From positions 1,736,001 to 1,800,000 of the forward strand of contig NZ_CP054142.1 in assembly GCF_017893965.1 (NCBI RefSeq): 64,000 nt of DNA, written 5' to 3'. Made by a program: the position numbers and the translations under genes. Position 1 is the stretch's first letter. Each line of letters opens with the position of its first letter. The notes under the pieces are model-generated. The model searched no databases, was not told the DNA's origin, and saw only the letters and a program-made list of their open reading frames with translations. The stretch comes from Treponema parvum. GTDB taxonomy: Bacteria; Spirochaetota; Spirochaetia; Treponematales; Treponemataceae. Below are positions 15,963 to 25,694 of the stretch, one piece after another.

Positions 15963-17216
15963 ATGAAAAAACTTATTGCGATCATAGGCGCGTCGTTTTT
16001 TTTCGCGTCGCTCTTTGCCGGCGGCATAGACAATAAAACAAACCTCAATTCCGGCTACCTTCGTAACCCCAGCCGCCTTACGGAGACAAAGCGTCCTGAA
16101 GCAGTCCTTTACAACATAGCAGGTACAGGCTTTATGGAAGAAGGTTTATACATGGGAATAGGCAATCAGTTCATCTTTAAAAAATACACAAACGAACTGA
16201 AAGCTACCGGAAAAGAATACAGCGACAACAAAAACGTTTTCTTTTTTCCCGATTTGGAAATCGTCTATAAAAAAGACAATTGGGCAGCCTTTTTCGGTTT
16301 CGGAGTTTTTGCGGGAGGAGGCTCTTTGGATTATTCCGACGGCAACGGTGCGATAGCGGGATTATTTGCCAAAACGGCAGCCGCTTACTCTGCCGTCCCC
16401 GCTATGGCAGCCGCTTTCGCAGGTGCGGCCACGAATCACAGTCTAAAAGTATATTCCGCCACAATGGGTGAAATACTGGGCGCGTCTTACGTGGTCAACG
16501 ACATGGTAAGTTTGTCATTAGCCGCAAGATTTTTACACGGAAATCAAAACATATCTTTAAAGGCTCCCGCCCTCGCCGCCTTTAACGGTGGAAAAGAGTT
16601 GGCCTACGACGCTTCGGGTTACGGGCTTGGCGGGATTATCGGTATAAATGTAATCCCGATGGAAAATCTTTATTTAGGATTGCAATATCAGACCGTAACA
16701 AAGCTCGATTACAAATACAAATCAATAACGGGAAGCTTAACGCCGAATATTTTAAAGGCTCAAGAGGGCGATTCCTTTGACAATGATCTTCCCGCAGTGC
16801 TGGGACTGGGCGCAGGCTATAACGTTTTGGACAATCTCTACGTGAGTTTAAGCTTTAACTACTACTTTAACAAACAGGCGGACTTGGAAAATCCTCTCGG
16901 AAGAACATCGCTTGACTATGACGATTCATGGGAAGTGGGACTCGGCGCAGATTATCAGTTCAATGAAAAACTCGGCTTTTCCGCAGGGCTCATGTACAGC
17001 AACCAAGGTTCCAAAAGCGACGTAAACAGCGCCTTCAGCCCTGTCCTTGACAGCATAGTTATGGGATGCGGCGTCGAATACAAGGTGATCAAAAATCTCA
17101 TGCTCACGGGATCATTCATGTACAGCAATTACTTTGAAAAAGAATACGCAAATTCTCTGGATTTGAATAAAGACATATTCTTAACCGCTATCAGCGTAAC
17201 GTACAGACCTTTATAA
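15963..17216 (+). CDS. FadL/OmpP1-family outer-membrane transporter
   Basis: 417 residues. A cleavable signal (MKKLIAIIGASFFFASLFAGG) is followed by an N-terminal hatch segment (NPSRLTET...ALYNIAGTGF) and alternating amphipathic beta-strands ending in an aromatic residue-rich strand (ISVTYRPL). FadL barrels pass hydrophobic compounds such as long-chain fatty acids, and treponemes encode several orthologues. CGGAG lies 8-9 nt before the ATG. A hairpin at 17234-17273 follows. Confidence 0.82.
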   Translation: MKKLIAIIGASFFFASLFAGGIDNKTNLNSGYLRNPSRLTETKRPEAVLYNIAGTGFMEEGLYMGIGNQFIFKKYTNELKATGKEYSDNKNVFFFPDLEIVYKKDNWAAFFGFGVFAGGGSLDYSDGNGAIAGLFAKTAAAYSAVPAMAAAFAGAATNHSLKVYSATMGEILGASYVVNDMVSLSLAARFLHGNQNISLKAPALAAFNGGKELAYDASGYGLGGIIGINVIPMENLYLGLQYQTVTKLDYKYKSITGSLTPNILKAQEGDSFDNDLPAVLGLGAGYNVLDNLYVSLSFNYYFNKQADLENPLGRTSLDYDDSWEVGLGADYQFNEKLGFSAGLMYSNQGSKSDVNSAFSPVLDSIVMGCGVEYKVIKNLMLTGSFMYSNYFEKEYANSLDLNKDIFLTAISVTYRPL

Positions 17217-17233
17217 ACCGCCTTACAAACTAG

Positions 17234-17273
17234 GTATCCGATGCCCGATAAAAATGAAAACTGCGTCGGATAC
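17234..17273 (+). terminator. Hairpin (probable terminator) after the FadL-type gene
   Basis: GTATCCGATGC (17234-17244) pairs with GCGTCGGATAC (17263-17273), one G-T wobble, followed only by TTTAG. It overlaps the first ATG (17254) of the next frame, which argues for a later start there. Confidence 0.5.
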
Positions 17274-17307
17274 TTTAGCATCGACTATGTGTAAACCTCC
17301 GGGAACA

Positions 17308-18303
17308 ATGAAGCCGTTTGCCGCATATTTTATTTTCATCCTTGTCGCATCTATGTCGCGGCTTTATTCAATGCCCGTTTTTGACAAAACGGACATAAAC
17401 GGACAAAAAACACAGGCTTTACAAGAAAAATTATCGGGACAAAACAAGGCGACTCTTTCTTCGCATAATAAAAAAACGCAATCCTTACCTGACGGACTTG
17501 AAATCTTCATGGATGCATATCCCGACATATCATTTACGGCGGAATATGACGACGATCTTTCCGATTGGAAAATAACGCTTAAAATTCCAGAAAATCAGAC
17601 AATGTCTACGGCGGAATTTTATTGGGCAGACGGAAGTTTTCTACCGCGCGAACACTTGGGCGACAAGCAAAAACATTGGACTCTTTTATATAATTACGCA
17701 AAAGAATTAAAAGATCCTTCAACCTACACTCAAGAAGAAATCGAGCGAATCAGACTTTTCAGTTCGGCCGACAATCGGCAAAACGGTTCCGGCACTCCGC
17801 AGTATTTTTTCGACGCCGTCTACGATTGTAAAACAAGGGGAGCTGTCGAAAGGCATATTAAAAAAACTTCTTTTTTGGGAAAAATTTTAAACGTTCACGA
17901 AAAGATCATCCCTGTCCTTAAAAAAATCGAATCCGAGATAAACGAAGCGTCCCAAACCGACAACGCGGTACAGGCCTTTATCGACGATCTTTATCAGGCG
18001 GACGGGTATTTATGGCGGAACATACGCGATTCAAACAGAAAATCCTTTCACGCGATGGGGCTTGCGGTGGACGTGCTTCCCAAGCGGTGGGGACACAAAA
18101 TAATATATTGGAACTGGCAGGCTCAACATGATCCGCAAAATTGGATGTTGACTCCGCTTTCAGAACGCTGGATGCCGCCCGACGGTGTCATAAAAATTTT
18201 TGAAGACAACGGCTTTATATGGGGCGGCAAATGGCCTATCTGGGACAACATGCACTTTGAATATCGCCCTGAATTGATACTGTATCAGCGGTCAAAAAAA
18301 TAA
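17308..18303 (+). CDS. M15-family peptidase (VanY/LAS-type peptidoglycan peptidase)
   Basis: 331 residues from ATG 17308 (MKPFAAYFIFILVASMSRLYS, a signal peptide). The frame is open from ATG 17254, but that start lies in the preceding hairpin. The C-terminal 120 residues carry the Zn motif SFHAMGLAVDV (SxHxxGxAxD) and DNMHFEY (the third ligand), characteristic of D-Ala-D-Ala carboxypeptidases and L-Ala-D-Glu endopeptidases. The N-terminal about 200 residues are treponeme-specific and unassigned. Predicted periplasmic peptidoglycan trimming. Confidence 0.8.
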   Translation: MKPFAAYFIFILVASMSRLYSMPVFDKTDINGQKTQALQEKLSGQNKATLSSHNKKTQSLPDGLEIFMDAYPDISFTAEYDDDLSDWKITLKIPENQTMSTAEFYWADGSFLPREHLGDKQKHWTLLYNYAKELKDPSTYTQEEIERIRLFSSADNRQNGSGTPQYFFDAVYDCKTRGAVERHIKKTSFLGKILNVHEKIIPVLKKIESEINEASQTDNAVQAFIDDLYQADGYLWRNIRDSNRKSFHAMGLAVDVLPKRWGHKIIYWNWQAQHDPQNWMLTPLSERWMPPDGVIKIFEDNGFIWGGKWPIWDNMHFEYRPELILYQRSKK

Positions 18304-18404
18304 AAACCTTAAATCACCTTAGACGGCGTTAGGGGCGGCGCAGGTAAGAATCAACCGAAGAGGTTTATGTCGGGACACGCGGCACATAATTAGCGGATCC
18401 GTTT

Positions 18405-20213
18405 TTACATTTTATCAAGGTACGGGATGAGGACGAGTTCCATAGCGTTTTTAAGAACCGTGAGCGTACATTTTGCAAGCAGCAGGCGCGCTCTTTGCAG
18501 AACTTCCGTCTCGGCGCCCAGTATCGGACAAGACTGATAAAATTTCCCGAATAACTTGCTTATGTCGTACAAATATGTCGCCATGAGGCTCGGATCCAGA
18601 TTGTTCGCAGCCTTTAAAACCGTCGAAGGAAAGGCGCCCAAGGACTTTACAAGATCCCATTCGGCTTTCGAAGTAAGACATTCGGAGGCGGCTTCGGTTT
18701 CTGACGGCAAGATATTCGATTCTTGAGCTTTACGCAGTATGGAAGCTATGCGGGCGCCCATGTATTGCAGATAAGGTCCGGTATTACCGTTAAAAGAGAG
18801 GGACTCTTCAGGATTAAAAAGCATATCTTTAACCGGCGTAATCTGCAAAAGATAATAGTTAAGAGCGGCAAGCGCAACTTTTTCGGCAACATCGTCCACA
18901 TCGTCCAATTCATCTTCACGTCCCTTCGTTTTTATCTCTTCAACAGCGTCGGCGTGAAGCTGATCTATAAGATCGTCGGCGTCAACGACGGTTCCTTCCC
19001 GACTTTTCATGCGTCCCGAAGGAAGATTTACCAAGCCGTAACTTAAATGATACAATTTATCCGCCCATTCGTAACCGAGTTTTTTCAATATATAAAAAAG
19101 CACTTTAAAATGATGAATCTGTTCGGAAGCGACGACATAAACAAGCTGATTGAACGGCCAGTCGTCGTGGCGGAAAATTGCGGTTCCTATGTCTTGCGTC
19201 ATGTATAAAGACGTTCCGTCCTTCCTCAGTAATACCTTATTTTTGTCCATGCCTAAGGGTTTTAGGTCGACCCAAACGGAACCGTCTTCTTCTTTATAGA
19301 AAATGCCCTTTTCAAGTCCTTCAAGAATTTCTTTTTTCCCTTTAAGATAAGTTTCGCTTTCATAATAAAGTTTATCAAACGAAACCCCCGTACGATCGTA
19401 AGTGGTCTTAATCCCTTCAATAGCCCAATCGTTCATCCTTTCCCAAATTCCGTGAATGTTTTTATCGCCGCTTTCCCAAGCTAAAAGCATGGACTCGGCC
19501 TGTTTATTTGCTTCAGGATGTTCTTTGGAATATTTATCGAATTCTACATAGCACTGCCCGACAAAGTGATCGCTTTTCATACCCATAGTTTCGGGCGTTT
19601 CTCCCTTGGGTTCATGGAAGAGCTTGTATGCAAGCATAGATTTGCATATGTGTATACCGCGATTGTTTATTATGTTGACTTTAAATACTTCTGCTCCGGC
19701 CTTTTTAAGAATACGGCTTACGCTTTCTCCCAGAGCATCGTTACGCATGTGCCCTAAGTGAAGCGGTTTGTTTGTGTTCGGGCTTGAATACTCAACCATG
19801 ACGCGGCGTCCCGCCAAAGGTTTTTTACCTTCTTCGTCAAAAGAACCGTAACCGCTTCCTTCGGAATATATGCGGTTCAATATTGTCTTTATCGCCGAAA
19901 CTTTATTCAGTTTTATATTTACGTACGGACCTTCGGCAACAAATTCCCCTATTGAACAAGAGTCTATTCCGGCCAAGTTTTTATTTTCCGAAATAATTTT
20001 TACCACATTTTGCGCAATAACGGGAGGAGCCGTCCGCAAGACTTTTGCAAAAATGAACATGGGGCTTCCAAGGTCGCCCATATCAGGATCGGGAGGATTT
20101 TCAAGCTGTATAGAAGCGGCGTCTATTTCATCCCCGGAAATTCCTTTTGAAGTTTTAAACATATTCAGCGCCGCGCATATTAAAATACGGCTGTCGTTTT
20201 TTATATTGGACAT
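18405..20213 (-). CDS. argS: Arginyl-tRNA synthetase
   Basis: 602 residues, normal length. ArgS N-terminal additional domain, then the class I HIGH motif HLGH in SSPNTNKPLHLGHMRN, the KMSKS-equivalent GRMKSREG, and the C-terminal DALR anticodon-binding domain (NGNTGPYLQYMGARI). GGAG precedes the ATG. It is divergent from the GH105 gene and convergent with the M15 gene. Confidence 0.96.
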   Translation of the reverse strand: MSNIKNDSRILICAALNMFKTSKGISGDEIDAASIQLENPPDPDMGDLGSPMFIFAKVLRTAPPVIAQNVVKIISENKNLAGIDSCSIGEFVAEGPYVNIKLNKVSAIKTILNRIYSEGSGYGSFDEEGKKPLAGRRVMVEYSSPNTNKPLHLGHMRNDALGESVSRILKKAGAEVFKVNIINNRGIHICKSMLAYKLFHEPKGETPETMGMKSDHFVGQCYVEFDKYSKEHPEANKQAESMLLAWESGDKNIHGIWERMNDWAIEGIKTTYDRTGVSFDKLYYESETYLKGKKEILEGLEKGIFYKEEDGSVWVDLKPLGMDKNKVLLRKDGTSLYMTQDIGTAIFRHDDWPFNQLVYVVASEQIHHFKVLFYILKKLGYEWADKLYHLSYGLVNLPSGRMKSREGTVVDADDLIDQLHADAVEEIKTKGREDELDDVDDVAEKVALAALNYYLLQITPVKDMLFNPEESLSFNGNTGPYLQYMGARIASILRKAQESNILPSETEAASECLTSKAEWDLVKSLGAFPSTVLKAANNLDPSLMATYLYDISKLFGKFYQSCPILGAETEVLQRARLLLAKCTLTVLKNAMELVLIPYLDKM

Positions 20214-20435
20214 GATTTTTCTCCAAATCCTTTTTTTTACAAGTTTTATGCGGAAAAAGCGAAGCGTTTCAAACTATAATGAAAACGCAAAAGCGGCGGG
20301 CAAGAGCCGCAAGCGCCCGCAGGATTTTCAAAGTATAGCAAATATGAAGATTATTTGCAAAACGTAGCATGCCCACACCGTTCGCTGCGCTCATTTACAA
20401 GTTTCGTGGCAGACTTACACGAGGGAAAGTTTAGA

Positions 20436-21743
20436 ATGGATTTTAAAATTATTGATTCATATATCGACGGTCTGATCGATAATTCTACGATAGAAATTCC
20501 CGCATGGAATATCGAAAAGGCACGCGCCGGTAAAATGTCCGGGTGGGACTACATAGACGGCTGCATGATTATGGCAATCCTCGAGCTTTATGCCGTCACC
20601 GGCAAAAAAAAATACTTTGAATTTGCTGAAAAATATGAAAACGCCCGCATACACGAAGACGGGACTATAGACGGCTACAAAAAAGAAGATTACAACCTCG
20701 ACGATATAAACGGCGGAAAAAATCTCATAACGCTTTATAAACTCACCGGAAAAGAAAAATACGCAAGGGCCGCCGCAAAATTGTTTGATCAACTCGTCTC
20801 TCATCCCAGAACCGCCGAAGGCAATTTTTGGCATAAAAAGATTTATCCGAACCAGGTATGGCTTGACGGACTTTATATGGCCTTGCCTTTTTTAATGGAG
20901 TACGAAGCGGAATTCGAATATAACGAAGATGCGGTGCGCGATATTTACGGGCAGTTTTTTTCTGCGGATAAAAAAATGCGGGATAAAAAAACCGGCCTTT
21001 ATTACCACGCTTATGACAGCTCAAAATCCGCTTTTTGGGCCGATAAAAAAACCGGGCTTTCCGAACATTTTTGGCTTCGCTCGCTAGGCTGGTATTCGAT
21101 GGCGATGTTGGACACGCTGAATAAGAGCGCTAAAAAAAACACGAAAGATTGGTTAAAACTGAAAAAGAATTTCTCTCGATTTATGGCTTCAATGCTAAAA
21201 TATCAGGATAAAAGCGGCATGTGGTATCAAATTCCAAACCTGCCCGACAGAAGTCCCAACTATCTTGAAACAAGCGGAAGCGCGATAATCGCATATTCGC
21301 TTTTAAAGGGAGTGCGTACAAAGATTTTGGAAGACAATGTGAGCGACGGCGGTAGATCCGACGGCATCGATGACTTCGGCAACCGCGGCGGCTTCGGTCC
21401 TGGCGACGATTTCTACGGCTACGACGACTTCGGCGGCAATTTCAATTTCGGCTCCGGCTTTGCCGAGCAATGCCGCAGAGCCGGAGAAAAAGCGTTCGAG
21501 AGAATATGCAATAATTATCTTATAAATGAAGACGGAAAGATAAGTTTGGGCGGCATATGCCTTTCTGCAGGACTTGGCCCGCAAAACAATTTAAGGCGGA
21601 ACGGTTCGTTCGAATACTATATGTCAGAGCCGATTGTAAAAGACGACGCAAAGGGATCGGGCCCTTTTATTCTGGCTTATAGCGAATACATGTCAATTAA
21701 TAAAGTCAAGCAAGGTGGCCGCAAAATGCAGCCTGCACCGTAA
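20436..21743 (+). CDS. GH105 unsaturated glucuronyl/rhamnogalacturonyl hydrolase-like protein with low-complexity insert
   Basis: 435 residues from ATG 20436 (GAGGGAAAG upstream; the longer frame from 20355 is not supported). YteR-like alpha/alpha-barrel landmarks: KMSGWDYIDGCMIMA, QVWLDGLYMALPFLM (catalytic Asp), HAYDSS and HFWLRSLGWYSMA. The usual W-R-G-x-G-W is altered to LRSLGW. A roughly 45-residue insert rich in Gly, Asp, Phe and Tyr (GGFGPGDDFYGYDDFGG) splits the C-terminal third. The enzyme acts on unsaturated uronides from pectin or glycosaminoglycan lyases. No signal peptide, so cytoplasmic. Its 3' end overlaps the convergent pgeF by 38 nt. Confidence 0.82.
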   Translation: MDFKIIDSYIDGLIDNSTIEIPAWNIEKARAGKMSGWDYIDGCMIMAILELYAVTGKKKYFEFAEKYENARIHEDGTIDGYKKEDYNLDDINGGKNLITLYKLTGKEKYARAAAKLFDQLVSHPRTAEGNFWHKKIYPNQVWLDGLYMALPFLMEYEAEFEYNEDAVRDIYGQFFSADKKMRDKKTGLYYHAYDSSKSAFWADKKTGLSEHFWLRSLGWYSMAMLDTLNKSAKKNTKDWLKLKKNFSRFMASMLKYQDKSGMWYQIPNLPDRSPNYLETSGSAIIAYSLLKGVRTKILEDNVSDGGRSDGIDDFGNRGGFGPGDDFYGYDDFGGNFNFGSGFAEQCRRAGEKAFERICNNYLINEDGKISLGGICLSAGLGPQNNLRRNGSFEYYMSEPIVKDDAKGSGPFILAYSEYMSINKVKQGGRKMQPAP

Positions 21744-22776
21744 AATATTTCCAACGTTCGTCCATAGGAAGATCAGGATCAAGACGTGAAGTTTCGCGTC
21801 TGAAAGAGCCGAAAACATATTCAGGAGCCACGCGCGAATTGCAGTTTTGCCCGCGCGCTTCGATCGATTCGCGCAATCCGCTAGGTTCATCGACTCGGCC
21901 GTTGTCGCATTCTTCGGTCAATACGGAACAACACGTGCAGTCCGTGCATAGCGCAATATTGCAGGCCGGAACTCCGCATTTTTGCAAAATATTTAAATTG
22001 GCCTTTTCAAGCGAAAGGCGAAACATTTTTTTGCCGCTAAAATTTTCGCGCGCGCTCGGCGCGCCGCAATTTAAAGTTCCGTTGCAATTTAAAGTTCCGG
22101 CGGCTTCAACACAATCGGGCGTAAAATTTTCAGCAAAATAATTTGCACGTTCCTCGTCTACGATATAACAGCAAGAACGTATGTGAGGGCCTAAAACGGC
22201 GCACACGTCTTCCGCCCTAGTCCCAAATTCTTCTTCGGCTTTTTGAAGCGCGGTTTTTATAATTCCCGTGCCCTTCCATCCCGAATGCAAGACGCCGAAA
22301 ACGCCGTTTCGCCTGTCGTACAAAAAAACCGGCACGCAATCGGCGACGGTCACGGACGGCAAAAGCGCCTTGTTTTTCGTGAGCATTCCGTCGGCTTGTC
22401 TGCCCTGAGTTTCTTTTCCGCTTCCAAGTATGATAACGTCGCGGGAGTGGACGAGTTCCAGCGGAACAGGGATCGGCAAAAAATTTTCGGTGCGCCCCTT
22501 CGGCACATATAGCATCTCCGGAATATCCGCCGTTTCCGACGTGCCGCCCTCAGTTTTCTCCGCTCCCCCGCGGCAAAGGTTCTCTTTACCGCAAAGCGAT
22601 GAAAAAAACAAATCTCTGTTTTTATTTTTTTCATTCCATCTAAAACGCATGGAACCGGCTCTTAGCAAGCTCATCCCGCACACGGGATAACTGCCGCCTG
22701 AAAGCTCTTTTCCGCCACAGATAAAGTGGAACACCGCATAATCTCCGACTGAAGCACAAAGAGAAAATTTTTTCAT
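21706..22776 (-). CDS. pgeF: PgeF/YfiH-family (laccase-domain) protein, long Cys-rich variant
   Basis: 356 residues against about 245 for the family. Core motifs TVADCVPVFLYD, GVLHSGWKGT and GPHIRSCCYIV give the His/Cys metal site. Family members are described as peptidoglycan-editing factors or purine nucleoside phosphorylase-like enzymes (LACC1 relatives). Insertions with many Cys (RGGAEKTEGG region near 70-85; NCNGTLNCG; CTDCTCC; about 35 residues before YVFGSFRRE) are unusual. It overlaps the upstream DUF5312 gene by 4 nt (ATGA), so the two form an operon. Confidence 0.85.
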   Translation of the reverse strand: MKKFSLCASVGDYAVFHFICGGKELSGGSYPVCGMSLLRAGSMRFRWNEKNKNRDLFFSSLCGKENLCRGGAEKTEGGTSETADIPEMLYVPKGRTENFLPIPVPLELVHSRDVIILGSGKETQGRQADGMLTKNKALLPSVTVADCVPVFLYDRRNGVFGVLHSGWKGTGIIKTALQKAEEEFGTRAEDVCAVLGPHIRSCCYIVDEERANYFAENFTPDCVEAAGTLNCNGTLNCGAPSARENFSGKKMFRLSLEKANLNILQKCGVPACNIALCTDCTCCSVLTEECDNGRVDEPSGLRESIEARGQNCNSRVAPEYVFGSFRRETSRLDPDLPMDERWKYFTVQAAFCGHLA

Positions 22777-24467
22777 GCTTCCGCGCTTTCCAATTCCAAA
22801 AGCTCAATTCCGCAGAGCAATTCAAGAAGATCCGTCAAAGTCGTAAACAGTTTTTTCAATTCGGCAATATAGCTTTGGTTTCTTTGTCCGCAGATAGTGT
22901 TCAAATTTCTGATCGGGCACGGCTCCTTATTTTCCGACACGCCTAAAATACTCTGCAATATGGAAATCAAAGCGCGGATCGCATTGCCCAAATGCATTTT
23001 CATGTCTTTTATATTTTGGGCGAAACCTGCCATAACGAAATCGATCTTTTTTTGGGTTTTGATCGTTCTCAAGTGTTCTTTTGCAAACATGTCGAACAAC
23101 AAACCGATCTCTCCGTCCTTTCTTAAATTCCTATTAAAATTCTTCATGGAAGAATCCACGGTCACAAGATCGCTTATGGCGCCGGTAAGCAATTCCTTGC
23201 TGTTTTTCTGAGTAAAATCTCCTTCCAACTGCAAAACTTTAAGGATCCGTATGTTTTCGGAAAAGAAATTTTCCAAATACCAGTTTATAAAGCCTCCGGT
23301 AATCTCATATCTGAACCGGATACCGTCCCCCACTTCAGTCCAAGGCCTGGACGGCATGAGAGGAAAAGAATTCAAAGAGAATTTAGTTTTTAATAGGAAA
23401 AGCTGTTCTTCCTTTTTGCATTCGAAAAGCCATTTTTCCCAGCGCGCGTCAAAGCGTTTTTTCCACTCGTTTTTGAACTTTATGAACCAGTCTTCGGCGC
23501 CGCCGAAAGGATCGGGGCGCCAGGCATAATCCGAAAACACGATCTTAGCTATGGAAATCACGGGAACCGAAACTATAAAAAAATGAAGCACAGAAAGATG
23601 CTTCCCAGCCACGTGTAAAAATTCGTCAAGTTTAGCGTCGTTCTTGTTCTTAGAGGAAAAAAGAAACAGCGCCTCAAGAGTCTCTCCGTTGATCGATTTT
23701 CCGTATGACAAAACTCTTACAAATTCGGAAAAACTGTTTCCCAGTTTTTCAAAGGAACAAATATAATTGTCGGAAACTATATTTGAAAATGCAGTTAAAA
23801 ATTTGTCAAACGGCAAAGAAGAAAATTGTCTAAGCCACTCTATGCATAAAACCGATCTATACATTACATTACGGGAAACGGCGGGTATGTTTTTCAAAAT
23901 TTCATCGATGCGCCTGATCAGGGCGGAACGATATCCTTCGGGAACCTTAGCCGTAGGCGGCGTTGAAAAAGGATCGGCTTCTTCGTTTATCTGCGACGTT
24001 ATTTCAGGAAGGATGAACGAACCTAAAAAAACATAAAACGCGCCTAGGTTTTCCTGCATAGGGTTCAAATACGTCTTAAAAAAATCCGCACAGTCTTTAA
24101 GCTGTCTCAAATAATTATAAGATATCGTCGTAAGGTTACGGCGGTCAAAATCGATCAATCCAGGAGCCGCCTGAGAAATTTCCGAAGCAAGCCTTGAAAT
24201 TCTGTCCTTTTCGTAAAGTTTTTCCACAGGGACGCTTTTTAAAACCGAACGCAGCCAGAGCAAGACCTTGTAAAGAAAAAATTCTTCTTTAATTTCTTCG
24301 GACAAGGGAATTTCCAAATCGGCGTCTTTTCTGAACGGACTTTCGAGCGTCTGTCCTGCAAGATTTTCCGAAATCTGTTTGATCTTTTCAAGCAGGATAA
24401 CGCGTTCTTCAACGCTTATCCCCGAAACAAGATGTGTAAAAGTGTTTTCAGATTTATCTTTAGACAT
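22773..24467 (-). CDS. DUF5312-type spirochaetal protein
   Basis: 564 residues, all-alpha in appearance, no signal peptide or TM segment, rich in Lys, Glu, Phe and Leu. It resembles the spirochaete-restricted DUF5312 proteins. No catalytic motif recognised and function unknown. Translationally coupled to pgeF. There is no Shine-Dalgarno: a -10 box lies 8 nt before the ATG, indicating a possible leaderless start. Confidence 0.75.
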   Translation of the reverse strand: MSKDKSENTFTHLVSGISVEERVILLEKIKQISENLAGQTLESPFRKDADLEIPLSEEIKEEFFLYKVLLWLRSVLKSVPVEKLYEKDRISRLASEISQAAPGLIDFDRRNLTTISYNYLRQLKDCADFFKTYLNPMQENLGAFYVFLGSFILPEITSQINEEADPFSTPPTAKVPEGYRSALIRRIDEILKNIPAVSRNVMYRSVLCIEWLRQFSSLPFDKFLTAFSNIVSDNYICSFEKLGNSFSEFVRVLSYGKSINGETLEALFLFSSKNKNDAKLDEFLHVAGKHLSVLHFFIVSVPVISIAKIVFSDYAWRPDPFGGAEDWFIKFKNEWKKRFDARWEKWLFECKKEEQLFLLKTKFSLNSFPLMPSRPWTEVGDGIRFRYEITGGFINWYLENFFSENIRILKVLQLEGDFTQKNSKELLTGAISDLVTVDSSMKNFNRNLRKDGEIGLLFDMFAKEHLRTIKTQKKIDFVMAGFAQNIKDMKMHLGNAIRALISILQSILGVSENKEPCPIRNLNTICGQRNQSYIAELKKLFTTLTDLLELLCGIELLELESAEA

Positions 24468-24475
24468 AATAAGAG

Positions 24476-24503
24476 TTTATAGTATAAAGCGCCTGAACTA
24501 CAA
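24476..24503 (-). promoter_or_regulatory. Promoter of the DUF5312 gene, implies leaderless mRNA
   Basis: Minus strand TTGTAG (24503-24498), 16 nt, TATAAA (24481-24476), 8 nt to the ATG at 24467. Confidence 0.45.
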
Positions 24504-24555
24504 TAGGATCCTTCAAAAAAAATAAAATCTTCGGCCATGCAGCGGCACAAGCGGT

Positions 24556-25605
24556 TTAAGAGCTTGCGATGTCCTTTGCGTCGGTGTTTCCGCGGGCAAT
24601 TCCTTCGACGTACGCCCAAACTTTTTCATCAACGGCAACACCTTCTTTCATACTTTTAGCTCTTACGGCGAGAGTTCTTTCACCGGGATAACAAACGCGA
24701 TCTACGCCCTTTGCAGGATGACTGGCGTTTACAGCCGCGATTCGCCTGTCCATGATCGCTTGTATTTCGTTTTCTTCACCGAACAGATAAGGATCGTAAG
24801 CTATGAATATCTGGCAGCAGCCGTAGCAGCTTCCGCCGTTTTTAGCGTCCATGTCTATTCCCGACCGGCCGTTGGCCATCACCGCTGCGGCCAAGTCCAA
24901 GGCCAAAGACAATCCGCTTCCCTTCCAGTAACCTATGGGAAGAGCGAGCATGGACTGTTCGATGGCTCCGGGATCCGTCGTTAAATTTCCGTCCTTGTCG
25001 TATCCGCCGGGAAACGGAAGCTGCTTTCCGGCAAGCCGGTAAACGCCCAATTTTCCGTATGCATACTGACTCATTGCCATATCGAGTATCACAGGGCCTT
25101 TTTTTCGCGGAATGGCAATGCAAAACGGATTGTTTCCGACTCCGACTTCGTCGCTGCCCCACAAGGGCATACAGCTTTCGGTATTTATCCATGAAAATCC
25201 GACAAAACCTTTTTCGGCGATACGCCACGCATAGGTTCCTCCGCGCATCCAGTGAGTTGTGTTTTTAAGAGCTACGCAGCCTATGCCGTGCGTCTTTGCA
25301 AGCTCGACTGCGCGGTCGGAGCAAAAAAGGGCGTTCGTTATGCCTATTCCAAGCCGGCCGTCGTAATTTTCAACAGCGCCTTTTCCGCCTAAAAGTTCAG
25401 GCGATCCTTTAAGATTTACCCAGCCCTTGTTTATGTATTCTACGAATCGGGGAACGCGATTTAAACCGTGGCTTTCTACTCCGTCTGCGCTGGATTCCGA
25501 ATGTATCGTAGAACAGATTTCCGCCTGTTCTTCGGTAAGCCCTGCGTTTAAAAGGGCTTGTTTTATCGTCTTTTTAAGCGTTTCAAAAGGAACTCTTTTA
25601 CTCAT
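24556..25605 (-). CDS. YiaK-type 2,3-diketo-L-gulonate reductase / malate-lactate dehydrogenase family
   Basis: 349 residues from ATG 25605, with GGGGAGGAG upstream; the frame from 25635 is an unsupported extension. It is a type 2 malate/L-lactate dehydrogenase fold: SSADGVESHGLNRVPRF, NTTHWMRGGTYAWRIAEKG and ALPIGYWKGSGLS are closest to YiaK/DlgD, which reduces 2,3-diketo-L-gulonate with NADH. No sugar-acid operon is visible beside it, so the true 2-oxo acid substrate is uncertain. Confidence 0.85.
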   Translation of the reverse strand: MSKRVPFETLKKTIKQALLNAGLTEEQAEICSTIHSESSADGVESHGLNRVPRFVEYINKGWVNLKGSPELLGGKGAVENYDGRLGIGITNALFCSDRAVELAKTHGIGCVALKNTTHWMRGGTYAWRIAEKGFVGFSWINTESCMPLWGSDEVGVGNNPFCIAIPRKKGPVILDMAMSQYAYGKLGVYRLAGKQLPFPGGYDKDGNLTTDPGAIEQSMLALPIGYWKGSGLSLALDLAAAVMANGRSGIDMDAKNGGSCYGCCQIFIAYDPYLFGEENEIQAIMDRRIAAVNASHPAKGVDRVCYPGERTLAVRAKSMKEGVAVDEKVWAYVEGIARGNTDAKDIASS

Positions 25606-25694
25606 CTTCTCCTCCCCTGTTGAGCTATTACACATTAAAAGTTAATATAGATCTTATATCGAAATCCTTTCTTTTTTCAAGTACGGGAGAATTT

